From: CAYZZU01 sp964483105
GTDB lineage: Bacteria > CG2-30-53-67
Assembly (NCBI GenBank): GCA_964483105.1
Contig: CAYZZU010000006.1
Coordinates: forward strand, 38,120-102,119
Length of the DNA: 64,000 bases
Direction: 5' to 3'
Below the pieces are notes generated by a model. That model ran no database searches. It had not been told where the DNA came from and was given only the letters and a program-made list of their open reading frames with translations. Numbering within the stretch: the first letter of the stretch is position 1; the number at the start of each line of letters is the position of its first letter. The position numbers were made by a program, and so were the translations under genes. Of this stretch, positions 1 through 7,950 are shown piece after piece.

Positions 1-1473
1 GACGCCTTCATCGCGGCAGCCCGGATCCCGAATTATCTGCGGCGTCTCTTCGGGGAAGGGACTCTGAACGCCTCCTTTGTTCCGGTGTTTACGGATTATC
101 TGGAACGTCAATCGAAGGAGCAGGCGTGGGAACTCGCCCGCGTGGTGATTACCATCCTTTCATTTCTCCTGTTCCTGTTCGTCATTTTCGGGATGATCTT
201 CGCCCCTCAAGTGGTCCGGCTGATTGCGCCGGGGTTTGTTCCAAACCCGGGAACCTTTTCCCTGACGGTACTTTTGACACGAGTCACCTTCCCCTTCGCG
301 CTTTTCGTCGGGTTGTCCGCTTCCTTCATGGGCATTCTGAACTCTCTGAAACACTTCGCGTCTCCCGCCATTGCGCCCGCGCTTCTGAATATCATGATGA
401 TTCTTTGTGCCTTGACATTGACTCCCCATCTGTCTGTCCCTGTTCTGAGTCTTTCCATTGGGATGCTTCTGGGAGGATTTTGTCAATTGCTTCTTCAGAT
501 CCCTTTTTTGATCCGGAAGGGGTTTCGTTTCTTTGTGCGTTTTGACTGGAATCATCCCGGGATGCTAAGGGTCTTCCGCTTGATGGTTCCCGGGATCATC
601 GGCCAGAGTGTGCTTCAGATCAATATCATTGTCGGAAATATTCTGGCGTCCTTCCTTCCCGCAGGAAGTATCTCCTATCTTTTTTTCGCTGACCGACTGG
701 TTCAGTTCCCCCTGGGGGTTTTTGGAATCTCGGCGGCTACTGCCATACTCCCCACGCTTTCAGCACATGCGGCTGAGAAAAAGATTCCGGATATGGTTGA
801 GGCCCTTTCCAGGACCATGCGGATGGTTCTCTTCCTGATGATTCCTTCCATGATCGGGTTGATCTCTCTCCGGGTCCCGATTACAAGTGCCCTTTTTCAA
901 AGAGGGAGTTTTCAGTATTCAGCGACGGTTTCAACTGCCTCCGCGCTGATGTATTATTCTTTCGGTTTGTGGGCCTTCGCCGAGGTCCGTGTGGTTGCGC
1001 AGACTTTTTATGCCCTGCAGGATACCTGGACGCCCATGAAAATCGGGGTTCTGGCCGTTTTGATCAACATTCTTTTCAGCCTTGTGCTGATGGGGCCGCT
1101 GAAACATAACGGCCTGGCATTAGCGAACTCCCTTGCCTCCGTTTTGAATGTGGGGGCGCTCGTCTGGATCCTGAGGACCCGGATCGGGCCGCTTCAGGGA
1201 AGGCGGTTTTTCCGTTCCTTCCTCAAGATCCTTCTGGCTTCCCTGGTGATGGGTGTTTGTGCCTATTATGGTGCCGGTGTGGCCTTCTGGGATTTACCGG
1301 GACATCCCTTGACGAAGTTTCTCCATCTTGGACGGGGACTCCTTTTCGGAGTCCTCTCTTATCTGTTGATGTGTTGGATTCTTCGTGTAGAGGAATTCAG
1401 AAGCGTCCGGATGTGGTTTGTGAAGAAAGGTGGGCTGGATGGCGGGGAAGAAAAGAAAACGACGGCGAAGTAA
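1..1473 (+). CDS. murJ: MurJ lipid II flippase (5'-truncated by window edge)
   Basis: Polytopic inner-membrane protein of the MOP exporter superfamily that flips lipid II during peptidoglycan synthesis. The frame is open from base 1 (the first residues read DAFIAARIPNYLRRLFGEG), which matches the early MurJ segment just after the first helices, so only a few dozen N-terminal residues are missing. The GTG at 85 is internal. Many hydrophobic segments follow, with the family-like RRLFGEG and FFADRLVQFPLGVFGIS stretches. The C-terminus is basic and hydrophilic. The end overlaps the next gene by 35 bp, so the two are probably co-transcribed. Confidence 0.95.
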   Translation, partial: DAFIAAARIPNYLRRLFGEGTLNASFVPVFTDYLERQSKEQAWELARVVITILSFLLFLFVIFGMIFAPQVVRLIAPGFVPNPGTFSLTVLLTRVTFPFALFVGLSASFMGILNSLKHFASPAIAPALLNIMMILCALTLTPHLSVPVLSLSIGMLLGGFCQLLLQIPFLIRKGFRFFVRFDWNHPGMLRVFRLMVPGIIGQSVLQINIIVGNILASFLPAGSISYLFFADRLVQFPLGVFGISAATAILPTLSAHAAEKKIPDMVEALSRTMRMVLFLMIPSMIGLISLRVPITSALFQRGSFQYSATVSTASALMYYSFGLWAFAEVRVVAQTFYALQDTWTPMKIGVLAVLINILFSLVLMGPLKHNGLALANSLASVLNVGALVWILRTRIGPLQGRRFFRSFLKILLASLVMGVCAYYGAGVAFWDLPGHPLTKFLHLGRGLLFGVLSYLLMCWILRVEEFRSVRMWFVKKGGLDGGEEKKTTAK

Positions 1474-2461
1474 TCGGAACAGAAATTCACATCGGGCGCT
1501 CTGGGTTTCCCTTGTATCCGTTTTCGCAGTGCTTTTGGTCGCAGTTTCCATCCTCTTATACCTGGAGTTTCATAGAGAGCGTCTGCAGGATTGGCTGCGG
1601 AGCGTATCGGTTTCCTCTCTACGCACCACCCCACCGTCGGGGAACAGACGGTCCGATCTGGAAACGAAGAGGCGCTCTTTGCTCCGCTCTCCGCGGGGGG
1701 GAAAGGCCCCGGAGAGTCCCGGATCATCTTCCGGGAGAATCTTCCACGGGTCGCCGAAGGTGGCGATTATCGTGGATGATATCGGGCAAAGCCTCGATCC
1801 GGTGAGGAAGCTTTTATCCATAGATCTCCCTTTGACGTTTTCCGTCCTTCCGGGACTCGAGAATACCGAACGTGCCGTTCGGATGATTCATGGTCACCGG
1901 AGGGAAATCATGTTGCACCTTCCGATGGAACCCATCGATTATCCGAGGGAAAATCCAGGGAAACTGGCTTTGATGATTCGGATGGGTCCGGATGAAATCC
2001 GGATGCGCACGGAAGACCTGCTGCGTGAGTTTCCCTATCTGGACGGGGTGAACAATCACATGGGTTCCCGGTTCACGCAGGATCGGGAACGGATGGACAT
2101 TGTGCTTCGGGAAATCCGGAACCGGGGTTTTTTCTTTGTGGACAGCTTGACCAGTCCGGAATCTGTGGCATTGGAAGAGGCGCGGCGTCTGGGTGTCAGG
2201 AGCGGGCGAAGAGACATTTTCCTCGATCATGTGGATGATCGGCAGAGCGTGGACATCCAGATCGACCGGTTGATCGAATTGGCCAGGGAACGGGGATACG
2301 CCATTGCCATCGGCCATCCGCGGAAAAACACCATTCAGGTTCTCAAAGGTTCCGTGCAACGGTTTCGCTCGCGGGGCGTTCAGGTGGTTCCCGTCTCCCG
2401 TTTGATCACGCTCCTGTCCAGGGAAAGGGAGGAGAGAAGGAATGTTATGTCTCGGAATTGA
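1439..2461 (+). CDS. Divergent polysaccharide deacetylase family protein (YibQ-like)
   Basis: About 340 residues. A very basic N-terminus (KKRKRRRSNRNRN) is followed by one membrane segment at about residues 20-42, a low-complexity linker and a periplasmic domain of the divergent polysaccharide deacetylase family (DUF610/PF04748). That domain shows KVAIIVDDIGQS, LPLTFSVLPGL, EIMLHLPMEP, GVNNHMGSRFT and AIAIGHPRKNT. The family has a NodB-like fold; its substrate is unproven, and the position next to murJ suggests an envelope role. The ATG at 1439 is chosen because AAAGG at 1426-1430 sits 8 nt upstream; a GTG at 1430 would add three residues. Confidence 0.87.
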   Translation: MAGKKRKRRRSNRNRNSHRALWVSLVSVFAVLLVAVSILLYLEFHRERLQDWLRSVSVSSLRTTPPSGNRRSDLETKRRSLLRSPRGGKAPESPGSSSGRIFHGSPKVAIIVDDIGQSLDPVRKLLSIDLPLTFSVLPGLENTERAVRMIHGHRREIMLHLPMEPIDYPRENPGKLALMIRMGPDEIRMRTEDLLREFPYLDGVNNHMGSRFTQDRERMDIVLREIRNRGFFFVDSLTSPESVALEEARRLGVRSGRRDIFLDHVDDRQSVDIQIDRLIELARERGYAIAIGHPRKNTIQVLKGSVQRFRSRGVQVVPVSRLITLLSREREERRNVMSRN

Positions 2462-3470
2462 ATCTTCCTGTGACGAGACCTCGGCCGCGGTCGTGGAAGA
2501 CGGGTCCCGGATCCGTTCGAATCGGATTGCGTCCCAGATCCAGATACACAGCAAATATGGGGGTGTGGTCCCGGAACTGGCCTCCCGTCACCATGTGGAA
2601 CAGATCTCTCAGGTGGTGGATTCCGCTCTGGATGAGGCAGGCGTCACCCTGCAGGATCTCGATCTGATCGGGGCGACCCGGGCTCCCGGACTGGTGGGGT
2701 CTCTGTTGGTCGGATTGTCCTATGCCAAGGCACTGGCCTTTGCTATGAATCTTCCCTTTGTGGGTGTTCATCATATCGAGGGCCACATCCACGCGGTTTT
2801 TCTGGAGGAGCGGATCCCACATCCTTTTTTGTGCCTGGTGGTCTCGGGTGGGCATACTGAGCTGATCCGGGTCCAGGATTTCGGTCACTACAGAATTTTA
2901 GGGAGGACCCGGGATGATGCGGCCGGAGAGGCCTTCGACAAGGTTGCCAAGATGATGGGTCTCGGGTATCCGGGTGGGCCGGTTCTTGACAGGCTGTCGG
3001 AGGAGGGGGACCCCGGTTTTGTGACCTTCCCACGTTCCATGATTTCTGAAGATTCTTTCGATTTCAGCTTCAGCGGGCTGAAAACGGCGGTCATGAATTT
3101 TCTTCTGAAAAACGGTTGGGGCCCGGAAGGGGAGGGCGCCGAAGCGTTGAGGGGGCATCTTCCGGACATTGCTGCCGCGTTTCAGGATGCTGTGGTCGAC
3201 GTCCTGGTCGCCAAGACGTCGCGGGCCATGAAACAGGAGAAGTTGTGCCGACTGGTTCTGGCGGGCGGTGTGGTTTCCAACCGTTTCTTAAGGCGGAGAT
3301 TCAGTGAGGAGGCAAAACGGGCAGGTTACTCCCTTCACGTGCCTTCCCCGGTTCTCTGCACGGATAATGCCGCCATGATCGCAGCGGTCGCCTCCAGGTC
3401 TTATGAACGGGGGGTTCGGGATTCCCTGGATCTCAACGCGGTCGCTCATCTTCCTCTGGGGTCTTCGTGA
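2442..3470 (+). CDS. tsaD: tRNA N6-adenosine threonylcarbamoyltransferase TsaD
   Basis: Catalyses the last step of t6A37 formation in ANN-decoding tRNAs, moving the threonylcarbamoyl group from TC-AMP to tRNA with TsaB/TsaE. The start LGIESSCDETSAAVV, the metal-binding GVHHIEGHIHA motif (HxxxH), VSGGHTEL and the C-terminal CTDNAAMIA are all family signatures. At 342 residues it is full length. The ATG lies inside the end of the preceding gene (20-bp overlap) and is preceded by GGAGAGAAGG. tsaB and tsaE are not in this window. Confidence 0.97.
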   Translation: MLCLGIESSCDETSAAVVEDGSRIRSNRIASQIQIHSKYGGVVPELASRHHVEQISQVVDSALDEAGVTLQDLDLIGATRAPGLVGSLLVGLSYAKALAFAMNLPFVGVHHIEGHIHAVFLEERIPHPFLCLVVSGGHTELIRVQDFGHYRILGRTRDDAAGEAFDKVAKMMGLGYPGGPVLDRLSEEGDPGFVTFPRSMISEDSFDFSFSGLKTAVMNFLLKNGWGPEGEGAEALRGHLPDIAAAFQDAVVDVLVAKTSRAMKQEKLCRLVLAGGVVSNRFLRRRFSEEAKRAGYSLHVPSPVLCTDNAAMIAAVASRSYERGVRDSLDLNAVAHLPLGSS

Positions 3471-3524
3471 TCCCGGGAAAAACATCCGTTGACATCGGAA
3501 GAACCTTCAACGTAAACTGGCTGC

Positions 3525-4553
3525 ATGCAATCGGATCGAGTGTTGAAAATCGGGAGTCTTTCACTCGGCTTGGGACTGGTGCTTGCCCCGATCGCGGGTA
3601 TCACCGGGGTCCCCTTCCGTTTGATCGCAAGGCGGAGCGGAGCGGATTTGGTCTTCACCGGGATGATCTCCTCCGCGGCCTTGGTCCGTTCCTTCAGGAA
3701 GTCCGGAACTGTCGACCTTGGAAATGCCGAAGCGAGGCCGGTTGCGGCTCAGATCTTCGGCGGCGATCCCCGTGAGATGGCAAAGAGCGCGGCCTGGCTT
3801 TCCGAGCGGGGGGTGGACCTGATCGACATCAATCTGGGATGTCCCGTGAAAAAAGTGGTGCGCTCCGGTTCGGGCGCGGCTCTGCTCCGGGATCTGCCGA
3901 GGGCCGAGGCCATTCTGCGTTCCGTGGTTCAGGCCAGCTCAAAACCGGTCACCGTAAAGTTCCGGTCCGGATGGGACGAAAAATCCTTGTGCGCGGTACG
4001 GATTGCACGGATCGCCGAGGATGCGGGCGTCTCAGCCGTTATCCTGCATCCCCGAACAAGAACTCAGGGGTTCCGGGGGAAGGCGAATTGGGAGCATATC
4101 CGAAGGGTTAAGGATGCCGTGAATATCCCTGTAATCGGAAACGGGGACATCCGTACGCCGGAAGACGCCCGGAGGATGCTGGATGAAACCGGATGTGACG
4201 GAATGATGATCGGCCGCGCGGCTCTGGGGGATCCATGGATTTTCGGCCGGATTCGTGATGTGCTGCTTCACGGGGGAAGAGGTATGGCTCCGGACCCGGA
4301 AACCATTCGAAAGACCCTGCTTGAACATCTGGAGTTGGAGGTGAAGTTCTCAGGAGAAAAAAGGGGGGTTCTGCGAATGCGGAAGTTCGCGGCCTGGTAT
4401 TCCAGAGGACTCCATGGAGCCACGGGATTTCGGGATCGTATCAACAAGATCGTATCTTATGATGATTTCCGTGAAGCGGTGGAGGTCTTCTTTCTGGGTG
4501 CTTCACGGCGAGGTGTTCAGCATGGAATTCTGAATACTGCGGCAGAAGGATGA
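3525..4553 (+). CDS. dusB: tRNA-dihydrouridine synthase (DusB-like)
   Basis: FMN/NADPH-dependent enzyme that reduces specific uridines in the tRNA D-loop. It has the TIM-barrel start LVLAPIAGITGVPFR, VAAQIFGGDP, INLGCPVKKVVRSGSGAAL with the catalytic Cys, VKFRSGWD, HPRTRTQGF, and IGNGDI followed by GCDGMMIGRAALGDPW. The length of 342 residues is usual for DusB. The stop overlaps the following kinase start (ATGATGA), so the two are translationally coupled. In proteobacteria dusB often sits next to regulatory genes (dusB-fis; nifR3-ntrBC), which fits this context. Assignment to the DusB subfamily rests on this context and general similarity. Confidence 0.92.
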   Translation: MQSDRVLKIGSLSLGLGLVLAPIAGITGVPFRLIARRSGADLVFTGMISSAALVRSFRKSGTVDLGNAEARPVAAQIFGGDPREMAKSAAWLSERGVDLIDINLGCPVKKVVRSGSGAALLRDLPRAEAILRSVVQASSKPVTVKFRSGWDEKSLCAVRIARIAEDAGVSAVILHPRTRTQGFRGKANWEHIRRVKDAVNIPVIGNGDIRTPEDARRMLDETGCDGMMIGRAALGDPWIFGRIRDVLLHGGRGMAPDPETIRKTLLEHLELEVKFSGEKRGVLRMRKFAAWYSRGLHGATGFRDRINKIVSYDDFREAVEVFFLGASRRGVQHGILNTAAEG

Positions 4554-5710
4554 TGAGCGGAGAAAAAAGGTCCTCAAAACCTTCTCTGAAGGGTACGGGG
4601 AAGATGGAGGAATACTACGAGAACATCTTCAGCAGCCTGATCGACGGGATCGTGGTGGTCGACGCGGAGTTCAGGATCTCCACCTTTACGGTGGTCGCGG
4701 AGCAGATGACCGGTCTTCAGTCTGCTGCCGTCCTGAACCGTCCGATCTCGGAAATCTTCCCTGAAAACCCGGAACTCCATACCCTTCTTCAGAAGTCGAT
4801 GCGTACGGGCAGAAGTTACTCGGATTCAAGCTTTTCTCTTCAAGGCTGCCTGGGAAAACGACGGGATGTCGGACTGGTCACATCGCCTCTCATCGACCTG
4901 AAGGGGCGATCCGTTGGAGGAGTGATCGTCTTTCGTGATCTTTCCAGGATGAGGGTGCTGGAAGAACGCCTTCGGAAGAGTGAACGTCTGGCCTCTCTCG
5001 GGATTCTCGCGGCAGGGATGGCACATGAGATCAAAAACCCCTTGGGGGGAATTCGCGGCGCCACGCAGTTGCTCCGGGATGAACTGGGAGAAGGAAATCC
5101 TCTTCGGGAAAATACGGATATTGTGGTTCGGGAAGTAGACCGGTTGAACAGGATCGTCCAGGAATTATTGGAATTTTCGAGGCCCCCACAGTTGGAACTC
5201 CGGGCGTTGAATGTCCACCAGGTGCTGGACCGGGTCATTTCCCTGACCCGTATGGAGAACGCCAACAGCCGGGTGTCGATGGTCCGGAACTTTGATCCGA
5301 GTCTTCCCGAAGTACGGGGAGATCCGGATCAGTTGACTCAGGTCTTTTTGAACCTTCTCCGGAATGGGATTGAAGCCATGAATCACGAAGGAACTTTGAA
5401 GCTGACCACCAGGATGCTACCGGGGTACCATGTCCTGGGAGACGGAGGGGAGAAGATTCGGATGATTGCGGTGGACGTGGAGGATTCCGGAGGCGGAATT
5501 TCTGCGGAAGAAGTCGGGAGAATTTTTGACCCCTTCTATACCGGAAAAGCAGGTGGAGTGGGACTCGGGCTGGCCCTTTGTCATCGAATCATCGAGGAAC
5601 ATGGCGGAAAGATCGATGTGGGAAATACGACGCAAGGGGCTTGCTTCACAGTGATGCTTCCAATCGATACAAATGACATGCACTTTCCGATCAGGGGGAA
5701 CGATGTTTGA
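4550..5710 (+). CDS. NtrB-type sensor histidine kinase (PAS-HisKA-HATPase)
   Basis: Soluble 386-residue kinase without membrane segments. A PAS domain (about 20-135; SSLIDGIVVVDAEFRIS) is followed by HisKA with the phospho-acceptor His159 in AAGMAHEIKNPLGGIRGA. The ATPase domain has an N box (FLNLLRNGIEAM), G1 (VEDSGGGI), F box (IFDPFYTGK) and G2 (GVGLGLALCHRII). This layout is that of NtrB/GlnL, the partner of sigma-54 activators. It overlaps dusB by 4 bp and its partner regulator by 8 bp. Without glnB/glnK or glnA nearby, nitrogen is only one possible signal. Confidence 0.93.
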   Translation: MMSGEKRSSKPSLKGTGKMEEYYENIFSSLIDGIVVVDAEFRISTFTVVAEQMTGLQSAAVLNRPISEIFPENPELHTLLQKSMRTGRSYSDSSFSLQGCLGKRRDVGLVTSPLIDLKGRSVGGVIVFRDLSRMRVLEERLRKSERLASLGILAAGMAHEIKNPLGGIRGATQLLRDELGEGNPLRENTDIVVREVDRLNRIVQELLEFSRPPQLELRALNVHQVLDRVISLTRMENANSRVSMVRNFDPSLPEVRGDPDQLTQVFLNLLRNGIEAMNHEGTLKLTTRMLPGYHVLGDGGEKIRMIAVDVEDSGGGISAEEVGRIFDPFYTGKAGGVGLGLALCHRIIEEHGGKIDVGNTTQGACFTVMLPIDTNDMHFPIRGNDV

Positions 5711-7142
5711 AAAAAAAGTCCTGGTCATTGATGACGATGAGAGTATGCGATGGGTGATTGCGAAGGCCCTTGAAAAAGAGAGATACATCGTTGTTTCTCT
5801 GCCCGGCGCCGAGGATGGTTTCCGTTTCCTTGAAACCACCCCCTGCCCCCTCATTATACTGGATATCCGGATGCCGGGAATGAGCGGTCTGGAATTTCTC
5901 CGGAAAATCCGTGAGAAAGGGATCCCCTCTCAGGTGATTGTCATGACGGCTCAGGCCACCATGCAGAACGCGATTGAAGCCATGAAGCGGGGGGCCTTTG
6001 ATTATCTGACCAAACCCTTTGATATGGATGCCCTGAAACTGATTGTGGCCAAGGCATTTGATGTCATGGAATTAAATGAGGAGGTGCAGACCCTGAAAGG
6101 GGAAATTCTGGAGAAGTTCGAGTCGGACACCGTGGTGGGAGAAAGCGCCGCCATGCAGGAGGTCTTCAAGACGATCGGGAAAGTGGCGGAAAGTGATATG
6201 ACGATCCTTTTGACCGGAGAGTCCGGTACCGGGAAGGAGGTAATCGCCAAAACCATTCACTACAACAGTTCCCGTTTCGGGAAGCCCTTTGTGCCGGTGA
6301 ATCTGGTGGCCATTCCGGGGGAGCTGATGGAATCAGAGCTCTTCGGCCATGAAAAGGGGGCCTTTACCGGCGCGGTCTCACAGAAGATCGGGAAGTTTGA
6401 ACAGGCCAATGGCGGAACCATCTTCCTGGATGAGATCGGCGACCTGGAGAGAGGTTTGCAGACCCGGCTTCTTCGGGTCCTCCAGGAGAGGGAAATCGAG
6501 CGGGTGGGAGGGAGCGGACCCATTCCCGTTGATGTAAGGATCCTTGCGGCAACCAACAGCAATCTCGAGGAGAAGGTCCGATCAGGCCAATTCCGGCCGG
6601 ATCTCTTCTTCCGGCTCAATGTGGTTCCCATTCGGATTCCGTCTCTCAGAGAGAGAAAGAATGACATCCCTCTTCTACTGCAATTCTTTATTGAAAAGAC
6701 GGTCCATGAAACCGGGGCACAGGTTACCGGTTGGACGGAGGACACCCTGGATTGTCTTCTTCAATATGATTGGCCCGGCAATGTGCGGGAATTGGAAAAT
6801 CTCGTGAAGCGTGCTGTGGTGATGTCCAGTGGCAAGAACCTGACGCCGGAGTCTTTCCCCACGCTTTCAATGGGTCATGGATCCCTGACGGATCAGAGAG
6901 AATGCTTCGACCGGATGGTTCGCGAATATTTGGCGGACTTCGTGCGTAAGATGATTCAGGCTGATGGACGGGGGATCCGGAAACTGATCCTGGACCGTAT
7001 TGACATTCCTCTGATTGAGATGGTCTTGCAGGAGGTGGGAGGAAACCAGATCAGGGCGGCCGAACTTCTGGGCATCAATCGAAATACCTTGCGGAAAAAG
7101 ATCAACGAATACGGAATGGATCCGAAAAAATTTCGATCATGA
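5703..7142 (+). CDS. NtrC-type sigma-54-dependent response regulator
   Basis: 479-residue activator. The receiver (1-120) has Asp10-12, phospho-acceptor Asp54, Thr82 and Lys104. The AAA+ domain (about 140-370) has Walker A GESGTGKE, the sigma-54 contact loop GAFTGA, Walker B GGTIFLDEIGDL and the R-finger region FRPDLFFRLNVVPIRIP. The C-terminal Fis-type helix-turn-helix reads NQIRAAELLGINRNTLRKKI. It remodels sigma-54 RNA polymerase when phosphorylated by the overlapping kinase. The ATG at 5703 has AGGGGGAA upstream and aligns with family starts; a longer in-frame start at 5673 would lie inside the kinase gene. The window does not reveal its target promoters. Confidence 0.95.
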   Translation: MFEKKVLVIDDDESMRWVIAKALEKERYIVVSLPGAEDGFRFLETTPCPLIILDIRMPGMSGLEFLRKIREKGIPSQVIVMTAQATMQNAIEAMKRGAFDYLTKPFDMDALKLIVAKAFDVMELNEEVQTLKGEILEKFESDTVVGESAAMQEVFKTIGKVAESDMTILLTGESGTGKEVIAKTIHYNSSRFGKPFVPVNLVAIPGELMESELFGHEKGAFTGAVSQKIGKFEQANGGTIFLDEIGDLERGLQTRLLRVLQEREIERVGGSGPIPVDVRILAATNSNLEEKVRSGQFRPDLFFRLNVVPIRIPSLRERKNDIPLLLQFFIEKTVHETGAQVTGWTEDTLDCLLQYDWPGNVRELENLVKRAVVMSSGKNLTPESFPTLSMGHGSLTDQRECFDRMVREYLADFVRKMIQADGRGIRKLILDRIDIPLIEMVLQEVGGNQIRAAELLGINRNTLRKKINEYGMDPKKFRS

Positions 7143-7185
7143 CCCTGCCGCGGGAAGGGATCGTGCAGCGGAATCCTGCATGAAT

Positions 7186-7207
7186 AAAGGATCCCTGTCC
7201 TTTTTCT
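7186..7207 (+). terminator. Weak candidate terminator after the ntrC-like gene
   Basis: A 6-bp stem AAAGGA/TCCTTT with a 6-nt loop is followed by a T-rich run, 44 bp after the regulator stop. It just precedes the HU promoter. The stem is AT-rich and short, so termination here is uncertain. Confidence 0.4.
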
Positions 7208-7208
7208 C

Positions 7209-7237
7209 TTGACAAGCGTCGAAACGGTTGATATTTT
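7209..7237 (+). promoter_or_regulatory. Sigma-70-type promoter of the HU gene
   Basis: TTGACA at 7209-7214 and TATTTT at 7232-7237 with a 17-bp spacer. The predicted start is near 7244, about 65 nt before the HU start codon. This separates the HU gene from the NtrBC operon. Confidence 0.75.
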
Positions 7238-7310
7238 ATTGCGGAATTTACCATCCTGATATAAATCTTTGAGAAACAGATCTTCATGAGTGATGAGAGG
7301 AGGGCGTTGG

Positions 7311-7580
7311 ATGACTAAAACAGAATTGATTGAGGCGATGGCTGCGGATGCGAAGATCAGTAAGGCATCTGCCGGCAAGGTTCTGGATTCCATGATCAAG
7401 CATATCTCCAAGACCCTGAAGAAGGGAGGCCGAGTCACCCTGGTCGGGTTCGGCACCTTCTCTGTGGTGAAAAGGAAGGCCCGCACCGGAAGAAATCCTC
7501 AGACAGGCGAGAAGATCAAGATCAAAGCGAGAAAAGTGCCGAAATTCACCCCGGGCAAAGGCCTTCGTTCCGCTCTGTAA
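7311..7580 (+). CDS. hup: HU-family DNA-binding protein
   Basis: 89-residue histone-like protein that bends DNA as a dimer and compacts the nucleoid. It shows the family start MTKTELIEAMA, the helix KASAGKVLDSMI, GRVTLVGFGTFSV and the DNA-contacting arm RTGRNPQTGEKIKIKA followed by VPKFTPGKGL. The ATG at 7311 follows GAGGAGGG; a GTG at 7290 would add seven residues unlike the family. It is a single-gene unit with its own promoter and a strong terminator downstream. Confidence 0.96.
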   Translation: MTKTELIEAMAADAKISKASAGKVLDSMIKHISKTLKKGGRVTLVGFGTFSVVKRKARTGRNPQTGEKIKIKARKVPKFTPGKGLRSAL

Positions 7581-7671
7581 GGGGAAAAGACGTCAGGATC
7601 CTCCGAAATCACTCTATGCGTTATTCATACCGGCAGGGGATCCCCAAAGGAAATCTTTGTAACAGGTTGAT

Positions 7672-7708
7672 AAAATGAGGCAATGAAGGGGTTCATTGCC
7701 TCATTTTT
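7672..7708 (+). terminator. Strong rho-independent terminator after HU
   Basis: A perfect 16-bp stem (7672-7687 with 7692-7707) and a GGGG loop. Its descending arm runs into a T tract (ATTTTTAT). It lies 91 bp after the HU stop and just before the tRNA promoter. The A-rich ascending arm means it could also terminate in the opposite direction. Confidence 0.9.
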
Positions 7709-7711
7709 ATC

Positions 7712-7741
7712 TTGACAAGATCTCGTTGAATTCTTTACATT
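7712..7741 (+). promoter_or_regulatory. Promoter of the tRNA-Val gene
   Basis: TTGACA at 7712-7717, an 18-bp spacer and TACATT at 7736-7741. The predicted start, near 7748, is about 15 nt before the mature tRNA 5' end. The promoter may also serve thrS if transcription passes the hairpin at 7893. Confidence 0.7.
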
Positions 7742-7762
7742 ATACAGAATTCAGGATGACGG

Positions 7763-7839
7763 AGGCGGTTAGCTCAGTTGGTTAGAGCGCCACGTTGACA
7801 TCGTGGAGGTCGCTGGTTCAACTCCAGTACCGCCTACCA
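7763..7839 (+). tRNA. tRNA-Val (anticodon GAC)
   Basis: 77 nt with a full cloverleaf. The acceptor AGGCGGT pairs with ACCGCCT, so the first pair is A1-U72 rather than G-C. The D arm is GCTC/GAGC, the anticodon stem CCACG/CGTGG carries loop TTGACAT (anticodon GAC), the T arm is GCTGG/CCAGT with loop TTCAACT, and ACCA is encoded at the 3' end. It reads GUC/GUU valine codons. Confidence 0.97.
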
Positions 7840-7892
7840 GGCCACACGATCACTATCAGGAACGGAACATTGGTGAAATAAAGTTCGAAGGA

Positions 7893-7940
7893 AGGGCATC
7901 ACAGCGGTTCCATGAGAGGTGTGATGCCCTTTTTGTTTTT
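7893..7940 (+). terminator. Intrinsic terminator or attenuator between tRNA-Val and thrS
   Basis: An 11-bp perfect stem (AGGGCATCACA at 7893-7903 with TGTGATGCCCT at 7920-7930) and a 16-nt loop, followed by TTTTGTTTTT. It ends 11 nt before the thrS start codon. It could terminate the tRNA transcript, act as an attenuator for thrS, or both. I see no T-box consensus in the short interval upstream. Confidence 0.8.
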
Positions 7941-7950
7941 CTATGGGTCT

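Noticed and set aside
7840..7930. Possible T-box riboswitch before thrS
   Set aside because: Neither the conserved T-box sequence nor a specifier stem of adequate length is visible; the interval is too short for a canonical T-box.
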